Origin: CAXBMB01 sp052078155
GTDB lineage: Bacteria > Pseudomonadota > Alphaproteobacteria > Kiloniellales > DSM-21159
DNA length: 64,000 nucleotides
NCBI GenBank assembly: GCA_052078155.1
Contig: JBQJBP010000003.1
Span: 1 to 64,000, forward strand
Reading direction: 5' to 3'
How positions within the stretch are numbered: position 1 is the stretch's first letter; each line of letters starts with the position of its first letter. Both the position numbers and the translations under genes were made by a program. Of the stretch, positions 44,320-53,904 are shown piece by piece. The notes beneath the pieces were generated by a model. The model was given only the letters and a program-made list of their open reading frames with translations, searched no databases and had not been told where the DNA came from.

Positions 44320-47088
44320 CTATTCCTGCAGGTGCTTCTTTTGAAAGCGCGTGAGGTTTGTGTTGGTGGCACGAATGAGCAGGCGCACAGAAGCCGGCGG
44401 AAAAGGAACCGGCTGTTCCTGTCGCAAGGCATCTTCCCCCTGCTTACTCAGCTCACTCAGGCGACGCCCCCCCAGGGTGCCCGAAAGACCCTTCAGGCGG
44501 TGCAGAACTTCCCGCTGGGTATCCAGGTCATTCTGCGCCACAGCCGTTTCGTAATCCGTCAAAGCCTGTTCCAAAGAGCCATTGGCGCGCCCCAGCAAAT
44601 CATCGAGGCTTTCCCTGCCGATCAGATCCAGCATGTCGAGCAGATATGCCTCATCAACCAGCGGAGCCGGACCGGTCTTCTGCTGAGGCAAGGCTGCATC
44701 CTCCGGAGCCTGAGCGGTCGGTTCCGGCGCCCCGTTCTTTTCTGCCGCCTGCGCAGTGGGCAGAGTGCCTGGTGCGGGATTTTGCTTTGCATCTGCCAGG
44801 TCTGTTTGCGCAGCCGGTCCAGTCGGCAAACTGCTTTCACCTGCCACAGCACTGCGCAGGGTTTGCTCCAGCACATTCCAGTTGATGGGTTTGGTCAGGA
44901 AGGCAGACAAACCGATGTTTTCATAGGCGGCCCGGTTGGCCGTGATGGCGTCGGCCGTCAAGGCAACAATGGGGATCTCCGCCAGTGGACCTTCACCAGA
45001 ACGAATGATTTTGGTGGCTTCGACGCCGTCCATTTCGGGCATGTGCATGTCCATCAGAATGGCGTCAAATCTGTCGCGTTTAAGTTCTTCCAGAACTTTC
45101 ACCCCGGTGTTGACCGTTGTCACCTCAAAGTGCATGCGGGTCATCATGGTGGTGATCAGTCGGGCATTTACCGCATTGTCTTCAGCCAACAGAACTTTCA
45201 GGGGACGGTCTGTGGGCGCAGCAGGCGGCAACTTGGGCAAAGTCATACTGGATTGTGTCTCATAGGATACTGGTGACTGGGGCAGGCAGGGGGTGTCATC
45301 CGATACGGGGATCACATCCGACAGGGTTACTCTGAACAGGGCGCCTTCCCCGGGTTTACTCTCGACCTCAATGCGTCCGCGCATCACTTCGGCCAGTTGT
45401 CGGCAGATGCTCAGACCCAGTCCGGTTCCGCCAAACCTGCGGGTGGTTGAAACATCGGCCTGGGTAAAGGAGTCAAAGATGTGCTTGAGTTTTTCCTGTT
45501 CAATTCCCGGCCCCGTGTCTTTGACCTCAAACACCAGATCCAGTTTGGCCGACTGTCGTTTGGGGCGGCTGGACAGGGTTATCTTTTCCTGATCATCTTC
45601 GCCTTTGCTTGCGGCACTGCTCAGGCTCAGCGCCACGCCTCCCTGGGAGGTGAACTTCACAGCATTGCTCAGCAGGTTTGACAGCAACTGCTTGAGACGG
45701 ACGGAATCCCCCATCATCCGTTCCGGCACCTGGTCATCCACAAAAAGGTCAAAGGAGAGCCCTTTTTCCTCCACCAAAGGCCGGAAAAGCTGCATCACAT
45801 CAGCCAGCAGTTCACGGATACGGACAGGTGTTTCCTCCAGATCCAGGTGACCGGCTTCAATTTTCGACAGGTCGAGGATGTCGTTCAGAATGGACATCAG
45901 TCCCTGGGCGCTTTCCCGCACAAGATCACAGAAGCCCTGTTGTTCCTCGCTCAATCCACCAGATTCCAGCAGATCCAGATTGCCCAGCAGTCCCGTCATC
46001 GGGGTGCGCAACTCGTGGGACATGACAGCCAGAAACTCAGATTTGGCCGCATTGGCCTTTTCAGCCCGCATGCGCTGCTCAATGGCTTCCCGTCGGGTGG
46101 ATACCAACCGAAAGAGGGACTGCAGGCGCGACAGTTCATTGCCAATCCAGACCGCAAAGTGCCGCTGGATCTCAATTTCAAAGGGCTGGAACCGAATTTC
46201 ACGGGGTTCTCCCCCAGAAAAACACACGGTTCCGTATGGCTCTCCATTCACCTCCAGCGGGGCGCCGATATAGGCCTTGGTCTGAAATTTCTCGTAGCAG
46301 GGATGCGTCTTGTGTTCCGAATCCAAAACCGAATGGATGGCCTGTGGCTTGCGCGCGCCCACCGTCAGTTCACACAAAGTGTCCTTAAGCGCAAAAACCT
46401 GACCCTTTTCCAGACCAACATCCAAAGGCACACAGAACTCAACCCGGTACTGCTGGTTGGAGATATGGCTCACAATGCCAATGGGCAGCTCGAAATAGCG
46501 GCTGCCCACCTCCAGAATGGCCTGAATGCGCTCTTCACTGGTTAGCGACTGATTGGACGATATCTCGAACAGCTCGCTCAGAACGGAATCGACTTTCCGT
46601 TTCTCAGAGACATTCCGGGCGATGGCAAGAAATCCGAGGGGCTCACCCTTGTCATCGCGAATGAGCGATCCGATGCTTTCCCCGGTGAAGGTGGTGCCGT
46701 TGGCCCGGCGCAGTTCCGCAACCAAGGGAATGGTTGCCCCACTGGCACTCAGCGAAAACCGGTCCTGTCCAAACCGAACATAGTCCTCTTCATTCTGATA
46801 GAGCGCTCTGGCGGGCAGGCCCCGCATCTCCTCGGCGCTGTATCCAAAGAGTCTTTCCGCGGCAGGATTGACAACCAGATACTCCCGGGACAGGGAAACC
46901 AACATGGCAGCATCCGGAAGATCGTTGAAGAAGGCCTGAAAAACCGCCGCTTTTTCGACCAGCTTCTGGTTTTTGGGCGATTTCATGACCGCACGCCGGG
47001 CCAGCAACAACTGCCGCCCGACAGCCTCAGCATCCTTTAGCCCTTTTGGATCTGGATCCTTTATCTCGACCGGGTTGTCCGTCAACAC
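44320..47088 (-). CDS. hybrid sensor histidine kinase (PAS-GAF-HisKA-HATPase-REC-Hpt)
   Basis: 922 residues, soluble. PAS at about 50-165 (AAERLFGYSAEEMRGL), GAF at about 185-320, phosphoacceptor His358 in SHELRTPM, N box from 471 (NLLSNAVKF), G1 DTGPGI at 524-529, G2 GTGLGLS at 554-560, receiver domain with phospho-Asp680 in ILMDMHMPEMDG, C-terminal Hpt with His863 in LHRLKGLSGTLGG. No membrane segment, so it senses a cytosolic signal. An unstructured Ala/Pro linker separates REC and Hpt. The start may be GTG at 47088 or the TTG next to it. No separate output regulator lies beside it. Confidence 0.93.
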   Translation of the reverse strand: MLTDNPVEIKDPDPKGLKDAEAVGRQLLLARRAVMKSPKNQKLVEKAAVFQAFFNDLPDAAMLVSLSREYLVVNPAAERLFGYSAEEMRGLPARALYQNEEDYVRFGQDRFSLSASGATIPLVAELRRANGTTFTGESIGSLIRDDKGEPLGFLAIARNVSEKRKVDSVLSELFEISSNQSLTSEERIQAILEVGSRYFELPIGIVSHISNQQYRVEFCVPLDVGLEKGQVFALKDTLCELTVGARKPQAIHSVLDSEHKTHPCYEKFQTKAYIGAPLEVNGEPYGTVCFSGGEPREIRFQPFEIEIQRHFAVWIGNELSRLQSLFRLVSTRREAIEQRMRAEKANAAKSEFLAVMSHELRTPMTGLLGNLDLLESGGLSEEQQGFCDLVRESAQGLMSILNDILDLSKIEAGHLDLEETPVRIRELLADVMQLFRPLVEEKGLSFDLFVDDQVPERMMGDSVRLKQLLSNLLSNAVKFTSQGGVALSLSSAASKGEDDQEKITLSSRPKRQSAKLDLVFEVKDTGPGIEQEKLKHIFDSFTQADVSTTRRFGGTGLGLSICRQLAEVMRGRIEVESKPGEGALFRVTLSDVIPVSDDTPCLPQSPVSYETQSSMTLPKLPPAAPTDRPLKVLLAEDNAVNARLITTMMTRMHFEVTTVNTGVKVLEELKRDRFDAILMDMHMPEMDGVEATKIIRSGEGPLAEIPIVALTADAITANRAAYENIGLSAFLTKPINWNVLEQTLRSAVAGESSLPTGPAAQTDLADAKQNPAPGTLPTAQAAEKNGAPEPTAQAPEDAALPQQKTGPAPLVDEAYLLDMLDLIGRESLDDLLGRANGSLEQALTDYETAVAQNDLDTQREVLHRLKGLSGTLGGRRLSELSKQGEDALRQEQPVPFPPASVRLLIRATNTNLTRFQKKHLQE

Positions 47089-47305
47089 CCTACCCCAACA
47101 ACCAGTTATTCTGCATGTTGGGTCAAAGTATACTGCAAAGCGTGAACCCGGACCATCGTTTGAAACAGCAAACTCATCGTGGCAGTGGCATCAGGTCCTC
47201 TCCAAAAACGGCAAAGGGACTGGCCTTGAACCTGGCCCTATGGCACAGCTGTCGGATGTCCCGGCTCCTGCCCCGGGAAAGGGCCCTTTTCAGGATCAGG
47301 ATCAG

Positions 47306-48172
47306 ATGTCCTCACCCGCCTCTCCCATCTGCGAGACCGATTTACACCAGCCCGCTTTCTGGCGCGACCTCAACCCCCAGCTCAGCTTGCGGGACAGCCC
47401 GGTCTCCATCCCCGCCAGATCCTTTTCGGCGGAGCTGTTAGGGCAGGTTTCTGACCAGCTGGCAGAGGAAGGCTATCTCTTTTTGCCGCCCCTGCTTTCA
47501 ACCACTGAGATTGCCCCTTTGCGCAAGGGGATCGAAACTCTGGTGGCCAACGATCTGCCGGCAGCCTTTGCTTACCTCTACGACGACTACTGGCAGGTCT
47601 TCGCCTCCTTCCGCCCTCTGCTGTCCCGTTTCCTAGGGGAGGATTTTCGCCTGCTGCCCAACTTCTGGGCCTGGCATGTCAGCCCGGGCGAGAACAACAG
47701 CGGCTGGCCCCCCCATCGGGATTATCAGGGAGAAAGCAAAGTCGATGACTATCTGATCAGTCTGTCTCTCTGGCTGCCCCTGACCGAAGCCACCCCGGAA
47801 AACGGCTGTATGTACGTGCTGCCTCTGTCCCGCGAAGCCCACTATGACAAACCGGTGGAAGAAACCGCAGACATCGACCTGCAGGACATCCGCGCTCTTC
47901 CGGCCCAGCCAGGCTCCCTGCTTGGTTGGCGACAGGATCTCTTCCATTGGGGGGCCCGCAGCAGCAACCGGGCCAAAGCGCCCCGCCTGTCCCTGTCGCT
48001 GGAGTTTCAGAACGCCGCCTTTGATCCGCTGGCAACACCTTTGCTTGATGCCGGACAACCGCCAAAGTTTGAAGAGCGCCTGTCGCTGATCCTGGGCCAG
48101 TTTGAAAAGTACCGGCACATGGAACAACTGACCGACAGACAGCAGCAGACCCTGGCCTCGTTACTGTCCTGA
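47306..48172 (+). CDS. phytanoyl-CoA dioxygenase (PhyH) family protein
   Basis: 288 residues from the ATG at 47306 (AGGA four bases upstream; longer in-frame starts overlap the kinase gene). Fe(II)/2-oxoglutarate enzyme with the metal triad His137, Asp139 (PPHRDY) and His214 (DLFHWGARS); a following Arg binds 2-oxoglutarate. The substrate is unknown. The convergent cobalamin mutase-like gene is 86 bases away. Confidence 0.9.
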   Translation: MSSPASPICETDLHQPAFWRDLNPQLSLRDSPVSIPARSFSAELLGQVSDQLAEEGYLFLPPLLSTTEIAPLRKGIETLVANDLPAAFAYLYDDYWQVFASFRPLLSRFLGEDFRLLPNFWAWHVSPGENNSGWPPHRDYQGESKVDDYLISLSLWLPLTEATPENGCMYVLPLSREAHYDKPVEETADIDLQDIRALPAQPGSLLGWRQDLFHWGARSSNRAKAPRLSLSLEFQNAAFDPLATPLLDAGQPPKFEERLSLILGQFEKYRHMEQLTDRQQQTLASLLS

Positions 48173-48258
48173 CGCCCACTGATCCTAGCCACTGTTCTGC
48201 TGGAGACCGGATCAAGGGCTCGCCTTTCTCGGTAGCCCCCCCTTCCGGATATCCGGTT

Positions 48259-50058
48259 TCAGCCGGCCAGTTTCTGATCCGCCAGCGCCAGCAGCTGCGG
48301 AAAGATGTCAGAAGCTTCAGTGCAGGGCAGCGCCCCCAGTTCAGCCAGATCCGCCCCCACTTCCACAGGCAGGGAGGAGTTGCTGGTGTCAGGTATCTGA
48401 TTGAGCCGCCCGCCCACCAGCAAAGGAAGGGTCAGATCCCGGGCCTGCAATTCAGATTTCAGGGCGGTGACGAAACTCAACGCCACCCCGTTGTAGGTGG
48501 ACAGCGCAATCAAATCCGCCCCCTGACGGGCCGTTTCCAGGGCCAGATCCTTTGGATCCACGGACACCCCTCCGTTGACCACTGTGACCCCCAGGCGCAC
48601 CAGCATCCGCTCCAGCAAGAGCTTTCCATGCTCATGCACGTCACTGGTGGCTGTCACCACTGACAGCTCTGCCTGGCGAATCCGCACCTGGTCGGCTTCC
48701 GAAAGCTTGTCCAGCCAGTGACTGGCTTCTTCCTCCAGTTCCCGGACGGTGGCAGCTTCCACCAGCGCCCGGCGACCGCCCGGGGCCTGGCTGTCTTCTT
48801 CCCCTGCGCCAAAGAGCGCCTCCAGTCGTCGCGACCCCAGACGGCGCAGCGCCAGCAGCATTTCAAAGGGGTCTTCGATATCAATTCCTGCCTGCTGGAA
48901 CCCTGCCAAAGCTCGGTCGTAAAAACTTTGGGCTCCCTTACGCAGCTTGGCAGCGATGGCGCGGGCTTCAGAAACATCCAGCAAAGGCTCAAAGCCCGGA
49001 GCCAGCTCAATCAGGCGTCCGGCAAAGAGCTGCGCCTCGATGATTTCCTCCAGATCGGGAATGCGCTGATTTTCTGTCACCGGCACAGCGTTGATGCCGT
49101 GCCCCGAGGGCTGCAGCTGCTGCGCCAGGGCATCAACCAGCAGATAGTTTCCCAGAGCCCCGTAATTGGCAGCCGGTGTGCCACGGAATGAAGTCGTGTT
49201 GCCGTAGACCATGGACCCCGGCGTGGGGTTGACCTCAGCCAGGGCCAGTTGAAAAGCCATGCGGGTCAAGGGTTCGGAAAAGTGATGGCCGTAACAATGG
49301 CTGACCTTTGCGCCGATCAGGTCTTCCACCAGATAGCGCTCGAGCATCACCGCACCCAAAGCTGAAGAGAGATCAGTGAAGAGGGCGGCGAAGCCATCGT
49401 CCAGGTTCGAATGGACCAGGATTTCCTCAGGCTGGGCAGCGATCAGGCCCAGAGCTTTCAGGGTGGCACTGGTGGTATCCACTTCGTCATGCCAGTCCGG
49501 CAGACGGAAGGTGAAGTACTGTCCCAGGTTCCCGATCGTGGACGCACCGGCGGCCAGAGCCGCCTGGGTGTTCTCCAGCGCGGCAGGGAACCCCAGAACA
49601 AAATCCCCAAAGTGAGGGGCCACGGGAGCCTGGGCCGTCAGTCTGGCAAACTGCTCCGGCTCCGTCAGAATCAGGCCGGTACCTTTGGGGCGCCCTTTGC
49701 GGTCGTCGCGACGGTAGCCCATGGACCAGTCCAGACAGAGGCCGTAACGATCCACCGTCACCCCCTGCTCCTGGCAGCGGCTGTAGATTTCCCGATACGC
49801 CCGCAGCGAATGAGCCGGATCACGGAACCCCACCTGGGCATGTTGCATCACCCGGCGATTTTCCGGCGGCGCACTCATCACAGAGCGTTTGAACTCTGCC
49901 TCGCTGGCAACGCCTCTTTCCGCGAGAAAGGCGCAGCTGCCCAAGGTCCAGTCACGGCCCAGCGCCCGGCCTTCTGCCAGAATTTCCTTTCCTTTGGGCA
50001 GGTCCTGTTCCGGAAAGACCTGAGCCCGGTGGAGGTGTTGAGACGCAGAGCCACTCAT
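48259..50058 (-). CDS. fused cobalamin-dependent mutase-like protein (glutamate mutase-type)
   Basis: 599 residues from the ATG at 50058. The first 440 or so form a barrel domain with features recalling the catalytic subunit of glutamate (methylaspartate) mutase. The C-terminal 130 residues are a B12-binding domain: DVHEHG at 473-478 gives the D-x-H-x-x-G ligand His, LIALST the Ser-x-Leu-like element, LVGGRLN the Gly pair. Glutamate mutase has these as two subunits; here they are one chain. Conserved clusters such as GHHFSEPLTRMAFQLALAEVNPTPGSM suggest an active enzyme. Substrate unknown; no known mutase pathway genes lie beside it. Confidence 0.8.
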   Translation of the reverse strand: MSGSASQHLHRAQVFPEQDLPKGKEILAEGRALGRDWTLGSCAFLAERGVASEAEFKRSVMSAPPENRRVMQHAQVGFRDPAHSLRAYREIYSRCQEQGVTVDRYGLCLDWSMGYRRDDRKGRPKGTGLILTEPEQFARLTAQAPVAPHFGDFVLGFPAALENTQAALAAGASTIGNLGQYFTFRLPDWHDEVDTTSATLKALGLIAAQPEEILVHSNLDDGFAALFTDLSSALGAVMLERYLVEDLIGAKVSHCYGHHFSEPLTRMAFQLALAEVNPTPGSMVYGNTTSFRGTPAANYGALGNYLLVDALAQQLQPSGHGINAVPVTENQRIPDLEEIIEAQLFAGRLIELAPGFEPLLDVSEARAIAAKLRKGAQSFYDRALAGFQQAGIDIEDPFEMLLALRRLGSRRLEALFGAGEEDSQAPGGRRALVEAATVRELEEEASHWLDKLSEADQVRIRQAELSVVTATSDVHEHGKLLLERMLVRLGVTVVNGGVSVDPKDLALETARQGADLIALSTYNGVALSFVTALKSELQARDLTLPLLVGGRLNQIPDTSNSSLPVEVGADLAELGALPCTEASDIFPQLLALADQKLAG

Positions 50059-50312
50059 CGCTTCTCTCGAATTTGTTTTTGATCTTTCAACAGTGCGGAC
50101 TGCCACTATAGGCACATTGATATATCATTTGGAAAAGAGCTCTGTTGAAGAACTTGTGAAGGCAAGCGAACTTGTCTGTCCCTGCGGCTTGCCGGATGAT
50201 CTTCCTTGGTTAACAAAACATGCGCCTGCCTGCCCTCTCTTTTCTGACCACAGTCACAAACGACGTTTGCTGACTGGCAGGCCCCGGCGACAGGCCCTTG
50301 ATGGATCATCCC

Positions 50313-50912
50313 ATGAGCAAGATCATCGACTACTACTTTACCCCCGTTTCACCCTGGACTTACCTGGGCGGCATTGGCCTTGCCCGACTGGCCGGCACCT
50401 ACGACGTGGAAATTCGGGTGAAGCCCGTGGACTACTCCGTGATCTTTCCGGCTTCCGGCGGGCTGCCACTGGGAAAACGGGCACCCCAGCGACAGGCCTA
50501 CCGCAAGATGGAACTGGAACGCTGGCGCGCCCATTACCAGGTGCCGCTGGTGATTGATCCGGCTTTCTTTCCGGTTCCGGACCAGCTGGCTGCGCGTATG
50601 ATCCTGGCTGTGGACAAGGCCGGGGGGGACTCATTGCGCTACGCTCAGGCGGTACTGCGGGCGGTTTGGGAAGAAGAACGGGATGTTTCAGATCAGGAGA
50701 CACTGACGGCCATTGCCCGGGAACAGGGCGAAGACCCGGCTGCCCTGCTGGACTATGCCCAGTCCCAGGACAGTCAGGACCGCTGGCAGGACCTGACCAA
50801 AGAAGCTCTGGATCTGGGCGTGTTTGGCGCCCCGACTTACCTGCTTGATGGTGAACTCTTCTGGGGTCAAGACCGACTGGACTTTCTGGAGAAAAAGCTC
50901 GCGGGCAGTTAA
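50313..50912 (+). CDS. 2-hydroxychromene-2-carboxylate isomerase/DsbA-like family protein
   Basis: 199 residues from the ATG at 50313 (TTG 50298 and ATG 50301 are alternatives). Thioredoxin fold with DYYFTPVSPWTYLG at the N-terminus (Ser replaces the CxxC cysteine) and VFGAPTYLLDGELFWGQDRL at the C-terminus. Members are glutathione-dependent isomerases, often in aromatic catabolism. It lies 60 bases ahead of the nitrile hydratase genes and is likely co-transcribed, though a functional link is not obvious. Confidence 0.88.
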   Translation: MSKIIDYYFTPVSPWTYLGGIGLARLAGTYDVEIRVKPVDYSVIFPASGGLPLGKRAPQRQAYRKMELERWRAHYQVPLVIDPAFFPVPDQLAARMILAVDKAGGDSLRYAQAVLRAVWEEERDVSDQETLTAIAREQGEDPAALLDYAQSQDSQDRWQDLTKEALDLGVFGAPTYLLDGELFWGQDRLDFLEKKLAGS

Positions 50913-50972
50913 ACTGGCCCTGGTATCAAGCGTAGGTTACGCCCCCTTCCCTCCCTCTTTGGAGACATTCCT

Positions 50973-51368
50973 GTGACAGACAGCAAGCACTCCCCCGCCC
51001 AGGAAGCCGTGGCTTTGGGCCGCAAGCCCCACGATATTGGCGGCCTGTGCGGAGATGATATCAATCCGGCAGAACACGATACCGCCTACTGGGAATGGCA
51101 GATCGATGCCTTGGTGCGTCTCTGCTTTGCAAAAGGCCTGATGACAGATTTTGCCGAACTGCGTCATGGCATCGAAAGTCTGGATCTCGAGGACTACGAA
51201 AAACTGAGTTACTACGAGCGCTGGGCCAAATCCACCGCCACCTCCCTGCTGAAATCCGGCGTGGTGACCGATGAGGAACTGGAAGCCCGTATTCAGCAGC
51301 TCTCCAGTCTCAAAAGCGATGAAGACGCCGCGGTGGAGGCTGCCGGTACCGCAGGAGAACAGCCATGA
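50973..51368 (+). CDS. nitrile hydratase beta subunit, N-terminal half
   Basis: 131 residues: the helical N-terminal domain of the NHase beta chain (HDIGGL, YWEWQIDALVRLCFAKG, YYERWAKSTATSLL, GVVTDEEL). The C-terminal SH3-like half is encoded separately by the next gene, whose ATG overlaps this stop (ATGA). GTG start at 50973 with GGAG upstream. Split beta chains are known from thiocyanate hydrolase and toyocamycin nitrile hydratase. Confidence 0.9.
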   Translation: MTDSKHSPAQEAVALGRKPHDIGGLCGDDINPAEHDTAYWEWQIDALVRLCFAKGLMTDFAELRHGIESLDLEDYEKLSYYERWAKSTATSLLKSGVVTDEELEARIQQLSSLKSDEDAAVEAAGTAGEQP

Positions 51369-51661
51369 GCAGCGGCTTTTCACTGGGGGATCGTGTTCGC
51401 ATCCAGGATCGCGCGGAGCCCCGGCACAACCGGGTGCCAAGCTATGCCCGCGGGCAGGTCGGTACGGTGGTTCGGGTGTGCGGCGCCTTTGGTCAGCCGG
51501 AGAAACTGGCCGACGGTCTGCCGGGAGACCCGGACAAGGTCATCTACCGCGTGCGGATCGATCAGACGGAACTCTGGCCGGATTACAAGGGCCAGACCAA
51601 AGACAAACTTGAAATCGAAATCTTCGAACACTGGCTGGAAGCAGCCCCAGTAAGCGGGTGA
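51365..51661 (+). CDS. nitrile hydratase beta subunit, C-terminal SH3-like half
   Basis: 98 residues: FSLGDRVRIQDR, SYARGQVGTVVRV, VYRVRI-type strands and LWPDY are the NHase beta C-terminal barrel. Translationally coupled to the upstream half and 6 bases from the alpha gene. It probably assembles with both as an alpha/beta-N/beta-C complex. Confidence 0.92.
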   Translation: MSSGFSLGDRVRIQDRAEPRHNRVPSYARGQVGTVVRVCGAFGQPEKLADGLPGDPDKVIYRVRIDQTELWPDYKGQTKDKLEIEIFEHWLEAAPVSG

Positions 51662-51667
51662 AGTGAC

Positions 51668-52312
51668 ATGAGCGAACATCACGACCACAACCATGACCAC
51701 GATCATGATCATTCCCGGACCTTCCAGCCCGATCACCCGGAGCCGCGCAGTTACCATCAGCTCATGGGGCTGGCGCTGCGCGATCTGCTGATCGAAAAAG
51801 GCCACTACACCGCTCAGGAAGAGCGGGAGATGATCGAAAAGATGTCCAATGCCAACCCGGGCAACGGCGGAAAGATGGTCGCCAAAGCCTGGCTGGACCC
51901 GGACTACAAGGCCCTGTTGCTCAGCAATGGCAATGCGGCCTGCGAAGCCGTCGGCATTGATCCGGGCCCGACAGAATTCACCGTTCTGGAAAACACCGAC
52001 AGCGTTCACAACGTGGTGGTTTGCACGCTCTGTTCCTGCTATCCGCGGGGCATTCTGGGCATGAGCCCGGCCTGGTACAAATCCAACAACTACCGCAGCC
52101 GTGTGGTGCGTGAACCCCGTAAGGTGCTGGAAGAGTTCGACACCCACCTGGACGAAGCCATTGAAGTGCGGGTCCATGATTCCACCGCCGAACTGCGGTA
52201 CATGATCATGCCCCAGCGCCCGGCAGGTACGGAGGGCTGGAGTGAAGAGGATCTGACCAAAATCGTTACCCGCGATTCCATGATCGGTGTTCAGCGGGAT
52301 CTGGAAATCTGA
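51668..52312 (+). CDS. nthA: nitrile hydratase alpha subunit, cobalt type
   Basis: 214 residues. The metal-binding loop V-C-T-L-C-S-C at 118-124 has Thr at the second position, the mark of Co-type enzymes; two of its cysteines become oxidised in the family. RSRVVREPRKVL and RDSMIGVQRDL are also typical. The N-terminus MSEHHDHNHDHDHDHS is a His/Asp tail of unusual density. Nitrile plus water gives amide. No activator (P14K/NhlE) gene follows; the next gene is on the other strand. A thiocyanate-hydrolase activity cannot be excluded. Confidence 0.92.
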   Translation: MSEHHDHNHDHDHDHSRTFQPDHPEPRSYHQLMGLALRDLLIEKGHYTAQEEREMIEKMSNANPGNGGKMVAKAWLDPDYKALLLSNGNAACEAVGIDPGPTEFTVLENTDSVHNVVVCTLCSCYPRGILGMSPAWYKSNNYRSRVVREPRKVLEEFDTHLDEAIEVRVHDSTAELRYMIMPQRPAGTEGWSEEDLTKIVTRDSMIGVQRDLEI

Positions 52313-52355
52313 CAGGGCTGCCGGCCAAGCTCTTTGGCAGGCCGGTAAGCGACAC

Positions 52356-52387
52356 AAAAGGGGGCTGGGTCAGACCGCCCCCTTTTT
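52356..52387 (+). terminator. terminator of the nitrile hydratase operon
   Basis: AAAAGGGGGC and GCCCCCTTTTT pair around an 11-base loop and end in a T run, 44 bases past the alpha stop. It reaches the stop codon of the convergent gene. Confidence 0.9.
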
Positions 52388-53343
52388 CATTTTTCACCGC
52401 AGTTACTCTGCTGGCTTTCTTCCAGAGCTTTGTAGGTCACCGACGGCTCGCCCGTTTCGCTGTCCGACACACGCGATTCAGCCCGCATGATGGCCTGCAA
52501 GACGGAGGACGCGCCGGGACAGACCACCTCCACATTGGGGTCCTCACTGCCATCGGGGTCATCCGGATCCCACCAGGGTTCCAGACCATAGCGGGCGAGA
52601 ATCTGCGCCAGTTCTCCATTGGCTCTCAAGGCCCGGATGCCTTCATCCATCAGGCCCGCATGCACCCGGGAACGCTCCTGGTTCTGCGTAAAAGCTATAT
52701 AAACCGGGTTTTTGTGCCTGGAATGCCCGGCCAGCTGGATCTTGCTGCTCAGGCCCAGTTCTTTCAGCATGTAACGCATGACCGATTCATCTTCGACCAG
52801 GGCATCAATTTCCCCGTCCAGGAGACGCTGAATGTTGGTCACCAGCGCATCCTTGCCAAAAGCAAAGACCGGGCTGGACTCCAAATCGATCATTTTCTGC
52901 AGTTCGCCATAGTCATAGCGGGCAATGACACCCAGGTTGACGCCCAGCAGGGATTCACCGCCTTCAAAACGCCAGGGATCACCCTTGCGCACGAAGAAGG
53001 CCATCCGGGACATGCCCATGGCTTCTTCCGGGTAAATCAAGCGACGGCCACGCCGTTTGCTGGCCCCGACCACAGCATTGAAGGTGCCCTTTTCGACCTC
53101 TTCCAGTGCCTTTTGCCATTTCATCAGTCGGTAGTCGCCCTGATGACCTGCGGCTTGAAAGATGATCTGCGCCACCTCAATCAGGTAGCCGGGCTGGTCA
53201 TCTCCCGGTGCACAGTTGTAGGGGCACCAGAGATCGGCCCGCAGGGAAATCATTTCCGCCTTGCTGGCAGAGGGACTTAGCCCCAGACAGAAAGCCAGAA
53301 CGGTCAAACAGGCAAAAACCCTTACCCTGCTATGAACGGACAT
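52387..53343 (-). CDS. family 3 extracellular solute-binding protein (orphan)
   Basis: 318 residues from the ATG at 53343. Signal peptide 1-29 (SASKA). ABC-type amino-acid binding fold: LIEVAQIIFQAAG, WQKALEEVEKG, VARYDYGELQ-like middle, LLDGEIDALVEDESVM, IRALRANGELAQILARYGL. A Cys pair near the mature N-terminus and late Cys residues could form disulfides. No permease or ATPase lies beside it, so it may supply a distant transporter or act as a sensor. Confidence 0.86.
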   Translation of the reverse strand: MSVHSRVRVFACLTVLAFCLGLSPSASKAEMISLRADLWCPYNCAPGDDQPGYLIEVAQIIFQAAGHQGDYRLMKWQKALEEVEKGTFNAVVGASKRRGRRLIYPEEAMGMSRMAFFVRKGDPWRFEGGESLLGVNLGVIARYDYGELQKMIDLESSPVFAFGKDALVTNIQRLLDGEIDALVEDESVMRYMLKELGLSSKIQLAGHSRHKNPVYIAFTQNQERSRVHAGLMDEGIRALRANGELAQILARYGLEPWWDPDDPDGSEDPNVEVVCPGASSVLQAIMRAESRVSDSETGEPSVTYKALEESQQSNCGEK

Positions 53344-53904
53344 CACCACAGCCGTCTCCTTGCTCGACGCTCCTGAAGTTACCACAGCAAGCTACAGTCT
53401 ATCCCCAAGGGCATTATCAGAGCGTAAACCTCTGAACATCCCCGAATTGACGCCCCCATCTTTTGGTAAAGCTGCCCATTTAGCAGCAATGGTGAAACTC
53501 ACTCAAACGCAAATGAAGAAGCAAAATCAGCCATTTTTCTGCAAGAGTGAACCGAATTTGAGTCATTGGAACAGAAAAAAGTCGAATTTCGCCTGTCGAT
53601 TTCACTTTACAGAGATTTCACCGAAGTAGAGTATCTGCCCCCGGGTAGCGGCCTCCGGCGTCATGGACCGGGAAGTTCGATGCTGGAGGTCCTGCCCAAA
53701 CCCGCGCCCTTTCCGAAAGCCGATACTTGCGGCCGGGGCAGGAAAACGAGGTTATTGCCAGTCCACTGCAGGTCTGGCCGGACGACCAACAAAAAATCGC
53801 TGCAACAGGTTTCAGGGCAGTCACGCGTGATTTGTTCACAACAGGTACCGCAGGAAACGCCCGCCTTTGGACCAGCCAGCAGCTAACCCACGCAAGGAGG
53901 TTCC
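53344..53904. other. intergenic region upstream of the ligase gene
   Basis: 561 bases. AT-rich at about 53440-53630, with a poorly defined promoter for both flanking genes. No gene, repeat or terminator recognised. Confidence 0.4.
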
